Assembly (NCBI RefSeq): GCF_900116205.1
Contig: NZ_FOZS01000003.1
Coordinates: 62,001 to 126,000 of the forward strand
DNA: 64,000 bases
Direction of reading: 5' to 3'
Source of the DNA: Halostagnicola kamekurae
GTDB lineage: Archaea; Halobacteriota; Halobacteria; Halobacteriales; Natrialbaceae
Position numbers and translations under genes: made by a program. Positions 25,251 to 34,766 of this stretch are shown here, piece after piece. Within the stretch, counting starts at the first letter, position 1; each line of letters begins with the position of its first letter. The notes under the pieces were generated by a model that was given only the letters and a program-made list of their open reading frames with translations, was not told where the DNA came from and did not search any database.

Positions 25251-26570
25251 ATGTATGAGAACGGCGATCACGACAACATCCCGGACATCGCCGGCGTTCG
25301 AGACGAAGTGGTAGACGCGCTCGTGACGTTCGCCCGCACGCTCAGGCGAGCGGGCGTCGAGGTCTCCGCGAACGCCGCCGTGGTCGGCGCGCGGGCGCTG
25401 GTCACCGTCGGCTTCGACGACGAGGCCCGGGCCCGCGCGGCGCTTCGAGCGGCGATCGTCACCCGCCAGGGCGACGTCGAGACCTTCGATCGCATGTTCT
25501 CGGAGTTCTGGCGGCGGCTCGACGCGTCGCTGCAGACCGACGAGGGTGGGGCGGGCGGCGCGAGGGGAATCGACGACGATCTCGACGGCGCGCTCGCCCC
25601 GCTCGCCGAAGCGAGCGGGACGCCGGCCGAGATCGAACTCGAGGACGAAACGGAATCGTCGGACGAGCGGGCGAGCGGGAGAGACACCGCGCTCGTCTCG
25701 AGCGCGCTCGCCGCCGGTCCGGCCGACGAGGGGAACGGCGAGGCGGCGGCGGCGACCTACAGCCCCGCCGGGCGGCCGGAGACGGTGACGGTCGAGGGGA
25801 GCGGACTCCGCGAGGAAGATTCGACGCTCGAGGACGCCGTCGACCGACTGGTGGGAGCGCTCGCGACCCTGCGCGGTCGACGGTGGGAGCGAGGCCAGCG
25901 GGGTCGGCGTCCGGACGCGCGACGCGCCCTCCGTCGGAGCGTCGCGACCGGCGGGGCGATCGCCTCGATGCCCGGGCGAACGCGCCGGGAGCGGGGAGTG
26001 CGCGTGCTCGCCCTCGTCGACGTCTCCCGATCGGTGTTGGACGCGGTCGACCGGGCGTTCCTCCTGCGATTCCTCCGGACGCTCGCGTCGCGGGTCCGGC
26101 AGGACCGGGTGTTCTTCTTCGACAGCGAGATCCGCGACGTGACGGCCGCGTTCGACGCGCCGACGGTCGCCGACGCCCTCGCCGAACTCGAGCGCTCCGA
26201 AACCAGTTGGGGTGGCGGGACCCGCATCGGCCACGCCGTGGGAACGATACGGACCGATCACCGCGACGCCGTCGATCGGCGGACGGTCGTGTTCGTCGTG
26301 AGCGACGGCCTCGAGACGGGCGACGTGGGCGACCTCGAGCGCGACGCGGCGTGGCTCTCGGCCCAGGCTCGAGCGGTCCTGTGGCTGAACCCGCTGGCTG
26401 CCAGCCCGGCCTACGAGCCGGCGGCGGCGGGAATGGCGGCTGCGCTTCCGTTCGTCGACGGCCTCTTCGCGTTCACCGACGCGGACGACGTCGCGGAACT
26501 GGCGCGACAACTCGATCAGTACGACGCTGGGAGCCCCATCGGGTACAGATACGATCCGCGGCGGCCGTGA
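25251..26570 (+). CDS. coxE: VWA-domain protein, CoxE-like
   Basis: A 439-residue VWA-containing CoxE-type protein. The N-terminal half is helical with acidic low-complexity linkers (residues about 95-190). The C-terminal VWA domain has the metal-ion-dependent adhesion motif as 'LVDVSRSV' (DxSxS) near residues 255-265, and later 'FVVSDGLETGD'. It would act with the preceding MoxR ATPase as a chaperone for the molybdenum hydroxylase. ATG 25251 lies two bases after the coxD stop; an upstream in-frame GTG overlaps it. No further cox accessory gene follows. Confidence 0.85.
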   Translation: MYENGDHDNIPDIAGVRDEVVDALVTFARTLRRAGVEVSANAAVVGARALVTVGFDDEARARAALRAAIVTRQGDVETFDRMFSEFWRRLDASLQTDEGGAGGARGIDDDLDGALAPLAEASGTPAEIELEDETESSDERASGRDTALVSSALAAGPADEGNGEAAAATYSPAGRPETVTVEGSGLREEDSTLEDAVDRLVGALATLRGRRWERGQRGRRPDARRALRRSVATGGAIASMPGRTRRERGVRVLALVDVSRSVLDAVDRAFLLRFLRTLASRVRQDRVFFFDSEIRDVTAAFDAPTVADALAELERSETSWGGGTRIGHAVGTIRTDHRDAVDRRTVVFVVSDGLETGDVGDLERDAAWLSAQARAVLWLNPLAASPAYEPAAAGMAAALPFVDGLFAFTDADDVAELARQLDQYDAGSPIGYRYDPRRP

Positions 26571-26694
26571 TTCCGGTGAAGACGAGCGATCACTCGAGCG
26601 CCTCGAGGCGACGCTGTCACGCTCCAGGCAGCCGTCCTTCGAGTCATACCCCCAACAACTATCAACAATCACGTGGATGCAGGGAGTACGACGG

Positions 26695-27546
26695 ATGGCA
26701 GTACTTGACATGACCCTCCTCACCGTGTTAGCAGTTCTGATCGGATTAGTGACGACCTGTCTCGCCTGTCTGGAACGCACACAGGTGCGACGGGCATGGG
26801 ATGAACTCGGGCAGCGCCTTCGAGGTGTGGCCCCCTACCTCGGTGTCGCCGCGCTGTTTTTCGTCCTCAAGCGTTGGACACACGAACAGAGCGTGCAAAT
26901 CTCCCGCGAGCTCGACTGGGATCTCACCGCCGAAATATACGCAATCGAGGGCGAGTTCGTCGCCGTGATGCAAAACACCATCCCGGACGAAACGATCGCG
27001 TTCTTCTCCGCGATGTACATGTTCGGGTTCCCGTTCCTGCTCGTCACGGCTCCGATACTGTACCTCCTGGCATCCTCACAGCGCCGCCTGAAGGAACTGC
27101 TCATCGCGTACGTTCTCAACTACGTCATCGGAACGCTCTTTTACACGCTGTTTGTGGTGTACGGGCCGCGGAACCATCTCTCGAGCGTCAGCGGGCTGAT
27201 GTACGACTTCTACCCGCAGACGCAGGATCTGACCGCGGCCGTCTCGTCGAACACGAACGTGTTCCCGTCGCTGCACACGTCGCTCGCGATCGTCGTGTTG
27301 ATGCTGGCCTGGCGGAGTCGTCGGGAGTACCCCCGATGGCTCGGGATCTCGGGCTTCGTGGTCTCGTGCGTCGTTATCTCGACGATGTACCTCGGCATTC
27401 ACTGGGTGGTCGACGTCGTCGCCGGCGTCGTCCTCGGCGTCGGGAGCGTCTACATGGCTGACTGGATCGTCGACCGTATGGAGCGGGGACTCGGGCAGTC
27501 GTCGGGACTCGAGGAAGAAAGCGTGTCCTCGGAGGTGAGCGACTGA
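26695..27546 (+). CDS. PAP2-family membrane phosphatase
   Basis: A 283-residue membrane protein with about six helices. The phosphatase signature appears as 'YGPRNHL' (first motif, arginine), 'FPSLHTSLAI' (second, PSxH) and 'STMYLGIHWVVDVVAG' (third, HxxxD). The second motif has L in place of G, as in inositol-phosphorylceramide-synthase-like PAP2 proteins. It would act on lipid phosphates or transfer a head group at the membrane. Two ATGs are in frame (26677, 26695); 26695 has GGGAG 10 bases upstream. Separated from coxE by 124 bases, so probably an independent transcript. Confidence 0.8.
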   Translation: MAVLDMTLLTVLAVLIGLVTTCLACLERTQVRRAWDELGQRLRGVAPYLGVAALFFVLKRWTHEQSVQISRELDWDLTAEIYAIEGEFVAVMQNTIPDETIAFFSAMYMFGFPFLLVTAPILYLLASSQRRLKELLIAYVLNYVIGTLFYTLFVVYGPRNHLSSVSGLMYDFYPQTQDLTAAVSSNTNVFPSLHTSLAIVVLMLAWRSRREYPRWLGISGFVVSCVVISTMYLGIHWVVDVVAGVVLGVGSVYMADWIVDRMERGLGQSSGLEEESVSSEVSD

Positions 27547-27695
27547 GCGGCGACGCTCGAGTCTCCGCCCGTTCTCAGGAACTATCGCCGCTCGCGAGTC
27601 GCGGCCCGAGGACGGAAGTGATTGTGCAGAACTCAGCGAGCCGTCAGAAAGTTCGATCCGCTCGGTACGCGAACAATGCGGTGTGGGCTGATCGA

Positions 27696-28685
27696 TTACG
27701 AATCGACGTCTTCTGGCTCGTCCTTTCCGAAGACCATCTCTCGCGCAGAGAGTTGGTAATTCTGTTCCTGATACGTGCGCTCGACGGCCTGGAAGTAGTT
27801 GACGACCGTGACGAGCACGACGCCGCCCACGGTGTTTCCGAGGAGGACGGGGAGAACGAACTCCGTCGCGCCCGTGAGAAGCACTTCTTTACCTCGGAAG
27901 ACCAGAAACATGAGTTCGGTCGAGGAGACGACGACGTGATAGAGATTGCCGAGCGGGATCGCGAGGAACGCGATGTACACCATCACGAGCCGAGAGATGG
28001 TGTCCTGTGAGGCGTAATCGATCCAGACGACGCCCGCCACGATCAGGCCGGCAAAGGCCCCCTTGAAAAACAGCGACCAGCTACCCGTTTGGATACCGGT
28101 TTCAGAAATAGCGACCGCGGTCTTCATCACGTCATTCGAAAAGACGCCCGTCGTCGCGAGGACGAGCGCACCGAGGCTTCCGCCGAGAAGGTTCCCGACG
28201 AACACGACCGACCAGATGCCAAACAACGCCGGAATACTTGCCAATCGCTCGAGGACGAGCGCGACCGGCGGGAGCGTGTTCTCGGTATAGAGTTGGTAAT
28301 CCCCGAGAATAATGTAGATGAACCCGAGCGGATACAAAAGCGCCCCGACGATCGGTGCGCCCTCGCTCGCGTGAGTCACCGACACGTACAGCATGAACGT
28401 CACCGTGATCGCGAATCCGGCGGCCAGCGCGCTGAAAAACAGCTCTCGAGTGCCGGTCGAGATCTCCTCGTCCGCGGCGGCGACGATTCGGTGAAAGATT
28501 TCATCGGCGGAGAACCGATCGCGAACGACCGCGCCCGCCGCGGGCGCACCGCTTCGAGACTGTTCGACGACGTCACGAACCGACTCGTCCCCGGGCGGTC
28601 CCTCGCTCTGTACGTCGCCATTTCCGGTCTCGTCGGTCGACTCGCCGTGAGTCGACTCGGTCGAGACCGGTTCGCTCGAGTTCAT
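27696..28685 (-). CDS. Formate/nitrite transporter (FNT) channel
   Basis: A 329-residue FNT-family protein with an acidic N-terminal extension of about 65 residues, then six membrane helices beginning 'FFSALAAGFAITVTFMLYVS'. 'LGNLYHVVVSSTEL' in helix 5 contains the central-pore histidine of the family. FNT pentamers pass formate, nitrite or hydrosulfide. The ATG at 28685 is chosen because the 67 upstream in-frame residues are basic and lie over the intergenic region. It sits 10 kb from a formate dehydrogenase operon, which makes formate a plausible substrate, but nitrite cannot be excluded. Confidence 0.82.
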   Translation of the reverse strand: MNSSEPVSTESTHGESTDETGNGDVQSEGPPGDESVRDVVEQSRSGAPAAGAVVRDRFSADEIFHRIVAAADEEISTGTRELFFSALAAGFAITVTFMLYVSVTHASEGAPIVGALLYPLGFIYIILGDYQLYTENTLPPVALVLERLASIPALFGIWSVVFVGNLLGGSLGALVLATTGVFSNDVMKTAVAISETGIQTGSWSLFFKGAFAGLIVAGVVWIDYASQDTISRLVMVYIAFLAIPLGNLYHVVVSSTELMFLVFRGKEVLLTGATEFVLPVLLGNTVGGVVLVTVVNYFQAVERTYQEQNYQLSAREMVFGKDEPEDVDS

Positions 28686-28921
28686 GGTGGCGAATTCGAG
28701 AAGGGGCGAATAAAAGCATCGGCATCTGTCGACCGTAGCGTACAGCGTGTGATTTCTGATGCCAAGCGAAACCTTTGGTGCGAAGCGAAACGGTTTGGAC
28801 CAGTTGAGTGGAAGTCCATGGTTCGAACATCGGATCGGTCGATCATTCGAGGACTGGCGGCTCAGTGAATCCGATTCGTGAGACATAGATTCAGCTAAGT
28901 CGGTCTCGTCGAGGCTCTATC

Positions 28922-28975
28922 TACGTACCCTAGCTAAATATAGATATATAGCTATCATAGTAGGGTACTTATTTA
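28922..28975 (+). promoter_or_regulatory. pst operon promoter with putative phosphate elements
   Basis: The AT-rich region upstream of pstS contains TACGTACCC (28922-28930) and GGTACTTATTTA (28964-28975). The second ends 21 bases before the pstS ATG, as expected of a TATA box for a leaderless transcript. Both sequences also occur upstream of the AbrB-PhoU gene at 49604-50599 (50749-50757 and, in the same orientation relative to the gene, 50626-50637). I infer a shared phosphate-responsive control. Confidence 0.55.
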
Positions 28976-28996
28976 GCAACTAGCGATGATTCAGTG

Positions 28997-29968
28997 ATGT
29001 CGAAAGACACCACTGGGACGTCGTTCGGAATCGAACGGCGAAAATTTTTGGCCGGTGCAAGTCTCGCGGGCGTAACGGGGCTGTCCGGTTGTATTGGAAC
29101 GTTTGCTGGCGCGGCAAAGGAGGTGAGAATTGCTGGAAGTTCGACCGTGTTCCCGATTACCTCGGTGATTTCGTCATCGTTTACCGAGGATCGAAACGAC
29201 GTGTCCGTCTCGATTAGTATGACGGGAACAGGGGGTGGGTTCTCGAACTTCTTTTGTCCCAATATGACGGACATCAACAATGCAAGCCGCCAAATCGCCG
29301 AGGCAGATATAGAACAATGCTCCGAAAACAGCGTCGATCCGGTCGAGTTCACGGTCGCGACGGACGCGTTGACGGTGGTTGTCCACCCCGAAGCCGACTG
29401 GATCGACTGCGTGACCGTCGAAGAACTCCGCGAACTCTGGCGTGACGGCGGTGCCCAGCGCTGGAGCGACGTTCGCGATGAATGGCCCGACGAAGAGATC
29501 GAGTTCTTCGGCTCCTCGACGACATCAGGGACGCACGAATACTTCGTCGAAGCGATTCTCGGTGAGGACGACACCCACCGGACGGACTACAGGGGTACTG
29601 AGCGCGACCGTTCGATCGTCCAGGGTGTGCGGGGTAGCAAATTTTCCATCGGATACTTCGGATTTGCTTACTACAGCGAAAACCCCGACCAGATCAAAGC
29701 ACTCGGCATCGATGACGGCGATGGCTGTACCAAGCCGTCACTCGAGAACGCAAAGAATGGCAGCTACAAACCGCTTGCGCGAAATCTCTACATCTACGTT
29801 GCGAAAGAATCGCTCAAACGGCCCGAAGTCCAAGATTTCGTTCGATATTACCTAGAGCGCTCGTCGACGGATCTCGTCACCGAGGTCGGATACGTCCCGG
29901 TCACGGAGGACGTTCGCGACGATAACCTGGCGAAACTCGAAGACGCCATCGACGAGGTGACTGCCTAA
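28997..29968 (+). CDS. pstS: Phosphate ABC transporter binding protein PstS
   Basis: A 323-residue phosphate-binding lipoprotein. The N-terminus has a twin-arginine lipoprotein signal: 'ERRKFLAGASLAGVTGLSGC'. The binding fold starts 'VRIAGSSTVFPITSVISSSF' and includes 'VTVEELRELWRDGG' and 'FFGSSTTSGTHEYFVEAIL', where SGT binds phosphate. It captures phosphate outside the membrane for PstCAB. ATG 28997 is preferred over a GTG one codon earlier. Its stop overlaps pstC as TAATG. The promoter element GGTACTTATTTA lies just upstream. Confidence 0.93.
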   Translation: MSKDTTGTSFGIERRKFLAGASLAGVTGLSGCIGTFAGAAKEVRIAGSSTVFPITSVISSSFTEDRNDVSVSISMTGTGGGFSNFFCPNMTDINNASRQIAEADIEQCSENSVDPVEFTVATDALTVVVHPEADWIDCVTVEELRELWRDGGAQRWSDVRDEWPDEEIEFFGSSTTSGTHEYFVEAILGEDDTHRTDYRGTERDRSIVQGVRGSKFSIGYFGFAYYSENPDQIKALGIDDGDGCTKPSLENAKNGSYKPLARNLYIYVAKESLKRPEVQDFVRYYLERSSTDLVTEVGYVPVTEDVRDDNLAKLEDAIDEVTA

Positions 29969-30885
29969 TGAGCGCACAAGACATCGTTCAAGAGGATACT
30001 CGTTCGATTCGCGGAATCGCGTTCAAATACGTCTTCGCAGTGTGTGCGTTCCTCTCGATTCTGACTACCATCGCGATCGTCATCACGCTGCTGATCGACG
30101 CCGTGGACTTCTTTGCGGCCGTTCCGCCCCTCGAATTCTTCACGGAGACGGAATGGATACCCGCAGAGGGTACCTACGGCATCTGGCCACTAATTTCCGG
30201 AACGATTACGATCACGATCGGCTCGGCATTAATCGCGCTCCCGATCGGGCTACTCACGGCTATTTATCTCAGTGAGTACGCCTCTGATCGCCGTCGAGCA
30301 TACCTCAAACCCGCACTCGAGGTACTTGCAGGTGTCCCGACGGTCGTCTACGGCTATTTCGCGTTGGTGTATATCACACCCGTGTTTGACCGATTCCTCC
30401 CGATCGGGACGTTCAATGCGCTGTCGGCATCGATTATGGTCGGTATCATGATTATCCCGATGGTCTCCTCGATCAGCGAGGACGCAATGAGTTCGGTTCC
30501 CGACTCGTTGCGGCAGGCGAGTTACGGCCTCGGGGCGACGAAGTTCACCGTTTCGACATCAGTCGTCGTTCCGGCGGCACTCTCGGGGATTCTTTCGTCG
30601 TACATTTTAGCGCTCTCTCGAGCTATCGGCGAAACGATGATTGTGGCGGTCGCCGCGGGTCAGACGCCACGAATGGCCGATCTGACCAATCCAGCCGGTA
30701 TGTTCCTCGAGTCGGTACAGACGATGACAGCAGCAATGGTTCAGATCGGGGCCAGCGACGTTGTCGGCCAGTCGACTGAGTACAAGAGCCTCTTCGCGAT
30801 CGGATTGACGCTGTTCGTCATCACGTTTGCGATGAATGTCTTTAGCGAGTGGGTTTCCTCTCGCTATAGGGAGGTGTATCGCTAA
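29968..30885 (+). CDS. pstC: Phosphate ABC transporter permease PstC
   Basis: A 305-residue permease with six helices. The binding-protein-dependent transport signature loop is '[19 protein letters not shown]' and '[20 protein letters not shown]' is typical of PstC. A periplasm-like loop ('[20 protein letters not shown]') follows helix 1. It pairs with PstA to form the membrane channel. Start and stop overlap the neighbours by one base (TAATG on both sides), implying tight translational coupling. Confidence 0.92.
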   Translation: MSAQDIVQEDTRSIRGIAFKYVFAVCAFLSILTTIAIVITLLIDAVDFFAAVPPLEFFTETEWIPAEGTYGIWPLISGTITITIGSALIALPIGLLTAIYLSEYASDRRRAYLKPALEVLAGVPTVVYGYFALVYITPVFDRFLPIGTFNALSASIMVGIMIIPMVSSISEDAMSSVPDSLRQASYGLGATKFTVSTSVVVPAALSGILSSYILALSRAIGETMIVAVAAGQTPRMADLTNPAGMFLESVQTMTAAMVQIGASDVVGQSTEYKSLFAIGLTLFVITFAMNVFSEWVSSRYREVYR

Positions 30886-31784
30886 TGTCGACTGACACCG
30901 ACCACACCGACTCCGGCCACTCTGGATTCGGTCGCGTCAGTCGGACGAAAGACGTGGCATTCCGATGGCTCACGTTCGGAGCGGCGCTCTTCGGTATCCT
31001 CGCACTCGCAGTGTTACTGGCGAACGTCGCCGTCGATGCCGTTGGTTGGTTAGACTGGGGCTTCCTCACCGGGATGCCGAGCTTCAGTAACCCGTATCAG
31101 GCTGGCTTCTTCCCAGCTATCATCGGTTCGATTGCACTGATGGTCCTGATTGCAGTGATCACGTTCCCGCTCGGCGTCGGCGCGGCGATCTACCTCGAGG
31201 AGTACGCGAGCGACGGGTACCTGACACAGTTCATTCAGCTAAACATTTCCAATCTGGCTGGCGTTCCATCGGTCGTCTACGGGCTGCTCGGACTCGGTCT
31301 GTTCGTCGGCCTCTTGAACATCGGATTCGGGACATTGCTCGTCGCGGGCTTTACCGTTTCCTTGCTCATCCTGCCGATCGTCATCATCTCAGCACAGGAG
31401 GCCATCCGATCGGTTCCGGATTCCCAGCGCCAGGCCAGCTACGGAATGGGAGCCACGAAGTGGCAGACGATCCGTAACGTCGTCTTGCCACGAGCAATAC
31501 CCGGGATTCTCACGGGGACGATCCTCGCGCTCGGCCGAGCGATCGGCGAGACAGCACCGCTCATCATGATCGGTGCACCGACGGCCGTCTTCGGCATGCC
31601 GAACAGCCTCCTCAGCAAGATCAGCGCGATGCCCATGCAGATCTACACGTGGGCTGACCAGCCCGAAATGGAGTTCCAGTACGGCGTCGTCGCAGCGGGC
31701 GTGGTGACGCTGTTAGTGATCCTCCTTTCGATCAACTCGATCGCAATTCTCATTCGAAACCGATACCAACAGAGGGATTCATAA
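30885..31784 (+). CDS. pstA: Phosphate ABC transporter permease PstA
   Basis: A 299-residue permease. An N-terminal hydrophilic leader (about 25 residues) precedes six helices. The coupling loop reads '[20 protein letters not shown]', followed by '[19 protein letters not shown]', the PstA hallmark. It partners PstC. It overlaps pstC and pstB by one base each (TAATG). Confidence 0.92.
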   Translation: MSTDTDHTDSGHSGFGRVSRTKDVAFRWLTFGAALFGILALAVLLANVAVDAVGWLDWGFLTGMPSFSNPYQAGFFPAIIGSIALMVLIAVITFPLGVGAAIYLEEYASDGYLTQFIQLNISNLAGVPSVVYGLLGLGLFVGLLNIGFGTLLVAGFTVSLLILPIVIISAQEAIRSVPDSQRQASYGMGATKWQTIRNVVLPRAIPGILTGTILALGRAIGETAPLIMIGAPTAVFGMPNSLLSKISAMPMQIYTWADQPEMEFQYGVVAAGVVTLLVILLSINSIAILIRNRYQQRDS

Positions 31785-32662
31785 TGACACAAGATTCAAC
31801 CACTTCCACGGAAAACGAACAGCTCGACGGTCAGCAAGCCACACCAACGCCGGGAACCGATGGTCTCGGCGAGGAAGCGGACGAGCCGAGTCAGGGGACC
31901 GACACCGAACGAGTACTCCTCGAGGCACGCGACCTCGACGTCTACTACGGCGACGATCAGGCGTTGCAAAGCGTCGACCTGCCGATTCCGGAAAAGCAGG
32001 TAACCGCGCTGATCGGTCCGTCGGGATGTGGCAAGTCGACGTTCCTGCGGTCGGTCAACCGAATGAACGACCTAATCGACATCTGTCGAGTCGAGGGCGA
32101 CCTCGAGTTCGACGGCAAGAACGTCTACGACGACGACGTCGATCCGGTCGCGCTCCGGCGGAAGATCGGCATGGTGTTCCAACAGCCCAACCCCTTCCCC
32201 AAATCGATCTACGACAACGTCGCCTACGGCCTCCGAGTGCAGGGCGAAGACGACGGCGACGTAGACGAGCAGGTCCAAAACGCACTCGAGCAAGCGGCAC
32301 TCTGGGACGAGGTGAAAGACCAGCTCGACTCGTCGGGGCTCGATCTCTCTGGCGGGCAACAACAGCGCCTCTGTATCGCTCGTGCGATCGCCCCTGACCC
32401 GGAGGTTATTCTGATGGACGAGCCCGCGAGCGCGCTCGACCCGGTCGCGACCTCGAAGATCGAGGACCTCATCAGCGATCTCGCAGAGGACTACACCGTC
32501 GTCATCGTCACCCACAACATGCAACAAGCCGCGCGGATCTCCGATCGGACGGCGGTCTTCCTGACGGGCGGGAACCTCGTCGAGTTCGACGAGACCGCGA
32601 AAATCTTCGAGAACCCCGAGAGCGACCGCGTCGAGGATTACATCACCGGCAAGTTCGGCTAG
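31784..32662 (+). CDS. pstB: Phosphate ABC transporter ATPase PstB
   Basis: A 292-residue ATPase with an extra acidic N-terminus of about 45 residues. Walker A is 'GPSGCGKST' (near residue 78), the signature 'LSGGQQQRL' (near 190), Walker B '[13 protein letters not shown]' and the switch histidine '[11 protein letters not shown]'. It powers phosphate import through PstCA. It is the last gene of pstSCAB; no phoU follows directly, but an AbrB-PhoU gene with a similar promoter is at 49604-50599. Confidence 0.94.
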   Translation: MTQDSTTSTENEQLDGQQATPTPGTDGLGEEADEPSQGTDTERVLLEARDLDVYYGDDQALQSVDLPIPEKQVTALIGPSGCGKSTFLRSVNRMNDLIDICRVEGDLEFDGKNVYDDDVDPVALRRKIGMVFQQPNPFPKSIYDNVAYGLRVQGEDDGDVDEQVQNALEQAALWDEVKDQLDSSGLDLSGGQQQRLCIARAIAPDPEVILMDEPASALDPVATSKIEDLISDLAEDYTVVIVTHNMQQAARISDRTAVFLTGGNLVEFDETAKIFENPESDRVEDYITGKFG

Positions 32663-32756
32663 TCGCGTCGAAGAGTGCTCGAAGGGAATCCCGACTCACT
32701 GGCGGGAGACTGGTCACAAAATACTAGTGTGGGACACGGAATCATAGGGTGAGCCG

Positions 32757-33212
32757 ATGGAATCACCCGAACTCGCCGCGGTAACCGTCTTTACCGTCGG
32801 CACGCTCGTCGCCTGGTCACCGCTTCTGAGCATCGAACGCCTCCGTGCGCTGTTTTCCGCTCCGACTGCGTATTTCCCGCTCAACTACGCTATTGTCGGC
32901 TGTGGCCTCTGCGTGATCCAGTGTATCTCCTATCTCGGTGTCCTCGTTCTCACCGTGGGAACCGACATGGTCACCGGCAGCGACGTCGCGACGATACTCG
33001 GCGGCGTTTTCGCGGTGAACCTCCTGGTTCCAACCGTCGGAGCGCTCGTCGCGGTCTCTGTGCTGTCCCCTCGGGGGCACTGGTCACCCGACGGAACCGG
33101 GATAGGCGGACGAATCGCGCTCGCGCTCGGCGTACTCTGGTACGCGGTCGTCACCTCCGCGCTCTTCGTTCTGATCGGATTCGCTGTCGTGGTCACGAAC
33201 CTCCCGACGTGA
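32757..33212 (+). CDS. Hypothetical four-helix membrane protein
   Basis: A 151-residue protein with four hydrophobic segments at about residues 7-25, 40-65, 78-103 and 119-148. It has a short charged loop 'SPRGHWSPDGTGIGGR' between helices 3 and 4. I do not recognise the family. It starts 95 bases after pstB on the same strand with its own TATA-like sequence (ACAAAATACTAG, 32716-32727), so it may be transcribed separately. Confidence 0.6.
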   Translation: MESPELAAVTVFTVGTLVAWSPLLSIERLRALFSAPTAYFPLNYAIVGCGLCVIQCISYLGVLVLTVGTDMVTGSDVATILGGVFAVNLLVPTVGALVAVSVLSPRGHWSPDGTGIGGRIALALGVLWYAVVTSALFVLIGFAVVVTNLPT

Positions 33213-33287
33213 TACAGAGCGGGTGAAACTCCTCGCGGCTGGGAACGTGACCATCATTTATGTGTATTTCTCGAGGATATAGAGACG

Positions 33288-33740
33288 ATGTACGATCGAG
33301 TTTTACTCCCGACCGACATGAGCCCCGGCGTCGACCGAGCGATCGAGCACGCAATCGACGCCGCAGAGCGGTACGACGCCGAGTTGCACGTGCTGTACGT
33401 CGTCGACGCCGACGCCTACAGTTCCTATCCGGACGACGAGTACGTCCACGAGTTCGAAGGCCTCGAGCACGCGCTCGAGCAGGCCGGTCGCGACGCGGTC
33501 GAGTCGATACTCGACCGGGCGTCCGCCGCTGGGATCGAGACCGAAAGTGCGATCCGACACGGGATTCCACACGAGGAGATCCTCGAGTACGCAGACGAGG
33601 GCGGAACTGACCTCACGATCGTCGGGACCAAGAACCGATCGGGAGACTACCGCCGACTGCTCGGCAGCGTCGCCGAACGCGTGACTCGACTCTCGGACGA
33701 CCCCGTTACCATCGTGAAGACGCCCGTCGACGAGAAGTGA
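33288..33740 (+). CDS. Universal stress protein, UspA family
   Basis: A 150-residue UspA protein starting 'MYDRVLLPTDMSPGVDRAIE'. The nucleotide-binding signature is reduced: 'VGTKNRSGDYRRLLGSVAER' has only part of G-x2-G-x9-G-S/T, so ATP binding is less certain than for the UspA at 5089-5511. A TATA-like TTTATGTG lies about 30 bases upstream of the ATG. It stands between a membrane protein and a zinc-ribbon gene. Confidence 0.85.
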   Translation: MYDRVLLPTDMSPGVDRAIEHAIDAAERYDAELHVLYVVDADAYSSYPDDEYVHEFEGLEHALEQAGRDAVESILDRASAAGIETESAIRHGIPHEEILEYADEGGTDLTIVGTKNRSGDYRRLLGSVAERVTRLSDDPVTIVKTPVDEK

Positions 33741-33815
33741 CTAGCGCGACGATCTCGAGATCGATACGTCAGAGTGGACAAAATATTTATCAGTTCCCGA
33801 GAGACTCGAGCGTGT

Positions 33816-33989
33816 ATGGTACACTGCCCTGAATGCGAGAACGAGATCACCGACGAATCGGACGTCGAGTTCAACGACCTGGATTCGAAGATGGAGGGAC
33901 TCTTTCGGTCTTCCAAGCGCTTCTACGTGGTCGGCTGTAACAACTGCGGTGCGGCGATCGGCAGCGGCGTCGCCGGTGGCGGCGGCTAA
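33816..33989 (+). CDS. Small zinc-ribbon protein
   Basis: A 57-residue protein with two cysteine pairs, 'CPECENEI' and 'CNNCGAAIG', about 40 residues apart, forming a probable zinc ribbon, and a glycine-rich end 'GSGVAGGGG'. The ATG at 33816 is chosen over an upstream in-frame ATG at 33774 because AAATATTTAT (33781-33790) is a TATA-like box about 26 bases before it. Small CPxCG-type zinc-finger proteins are common in haloarchaea; their partners are mostly unknown. Confidence 0.75.
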   Translation: MVHCPECENEITDESDVEFNDLDSKMEGLFRSSKRFYVVGCNNCGAAIGSGVAGGGG

Positions 33990-34207
33990 TACGGACGCCT
34001 CGAGCGAGCGAACCAGAATCGTCTGCGGTCTCGAGGATTGATCTGACGAGTTGCTACGAGTACGTGCTCAACTCTGTCACATGCCACTGTGGTCCGCTAT
34101 CCCTCCTACTGGAACCGTAGGACACCGAGTGGCCCCGACGGTGTCATAGAACGGTCCGCATACCTTCTTCGCGACTACCCGACGAACCAGAATCGTCGCT
34201 GGTACCC

Positions 34208-34531
34208 TCAGTGGCCCCCGGAAACGAGATGGAGGCCGACGATACCGACGAGGATCACGCTGATAAAGCCGACTCGAGCGAGCGTCGCAGGTTCGTCGAA
34301 CAGGACGATCCCGAGCGACGCGGTCCCGACGGCACCGATACCGGTCCAGACGGCGTACGCCGTGCCGATAGGGAGGTCCTTGACGGCCTGTGCGAGCAGG
34401 ACCATACTGATAACGAGGGCGGCGACGGTGCCGAGCGTCGGCACCGGCTTCGAGAGTCCGTCCGAATACTCGAGTCCGATCGCCCATCCGATCTCGAACA
34501 GGCCGGCCAATAGCAGAAGATACCACGACAT
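34208..34531 (-). CDS. SMR-family exporter, SugE/Gdx type
   Basis: A 107-residue four-helix small multidrug resistance protein. The essential membrane glutamate is in 'LFEIGWAIGLEYSDGL', and 'IGTAYAVWTGIGAVGTA' is the SMR core. The sequence is closer to the SugE/Gdx subgroup (guanidinium exporters) than to EmrE because of the GWAxGLxYS-G pattern. It works as an antiparallel dimer exchanging cation for protons. It appears to be monocistronic. Confidence 0.87.
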   Translation of the reverse strand: MSWYLLLLAGLFEIGWAIGLEYSDGLSKPVPTLGTVAALVISMVLLAQAVKDLPIGTAYAVWTGIGAVGTASLGIVLFDEPATLARVGFISVILVGIVGLHLVSGGH

Positions 34532-34766
34532 CCTGGCTCTCGGCTACTCGTTCACCCGAACTATAGCTTCTGTTATCGACCGACTCGTGGAAGTCGTTGA
34601 TCGAACCCAGTGGTAGTCGCTCTTTCGGTGTCGGTCTGCACTGGCAACCGAGAGTGTCGAATCGACCGCAAGCAACGGACTTCGACGGGGCTCGAAACCT
34701 GAGATCGATACGAACCGTCCACAGCAGGCCTCGTCGTTTTTATGACTGGGGGACTTCTCGAGACAC

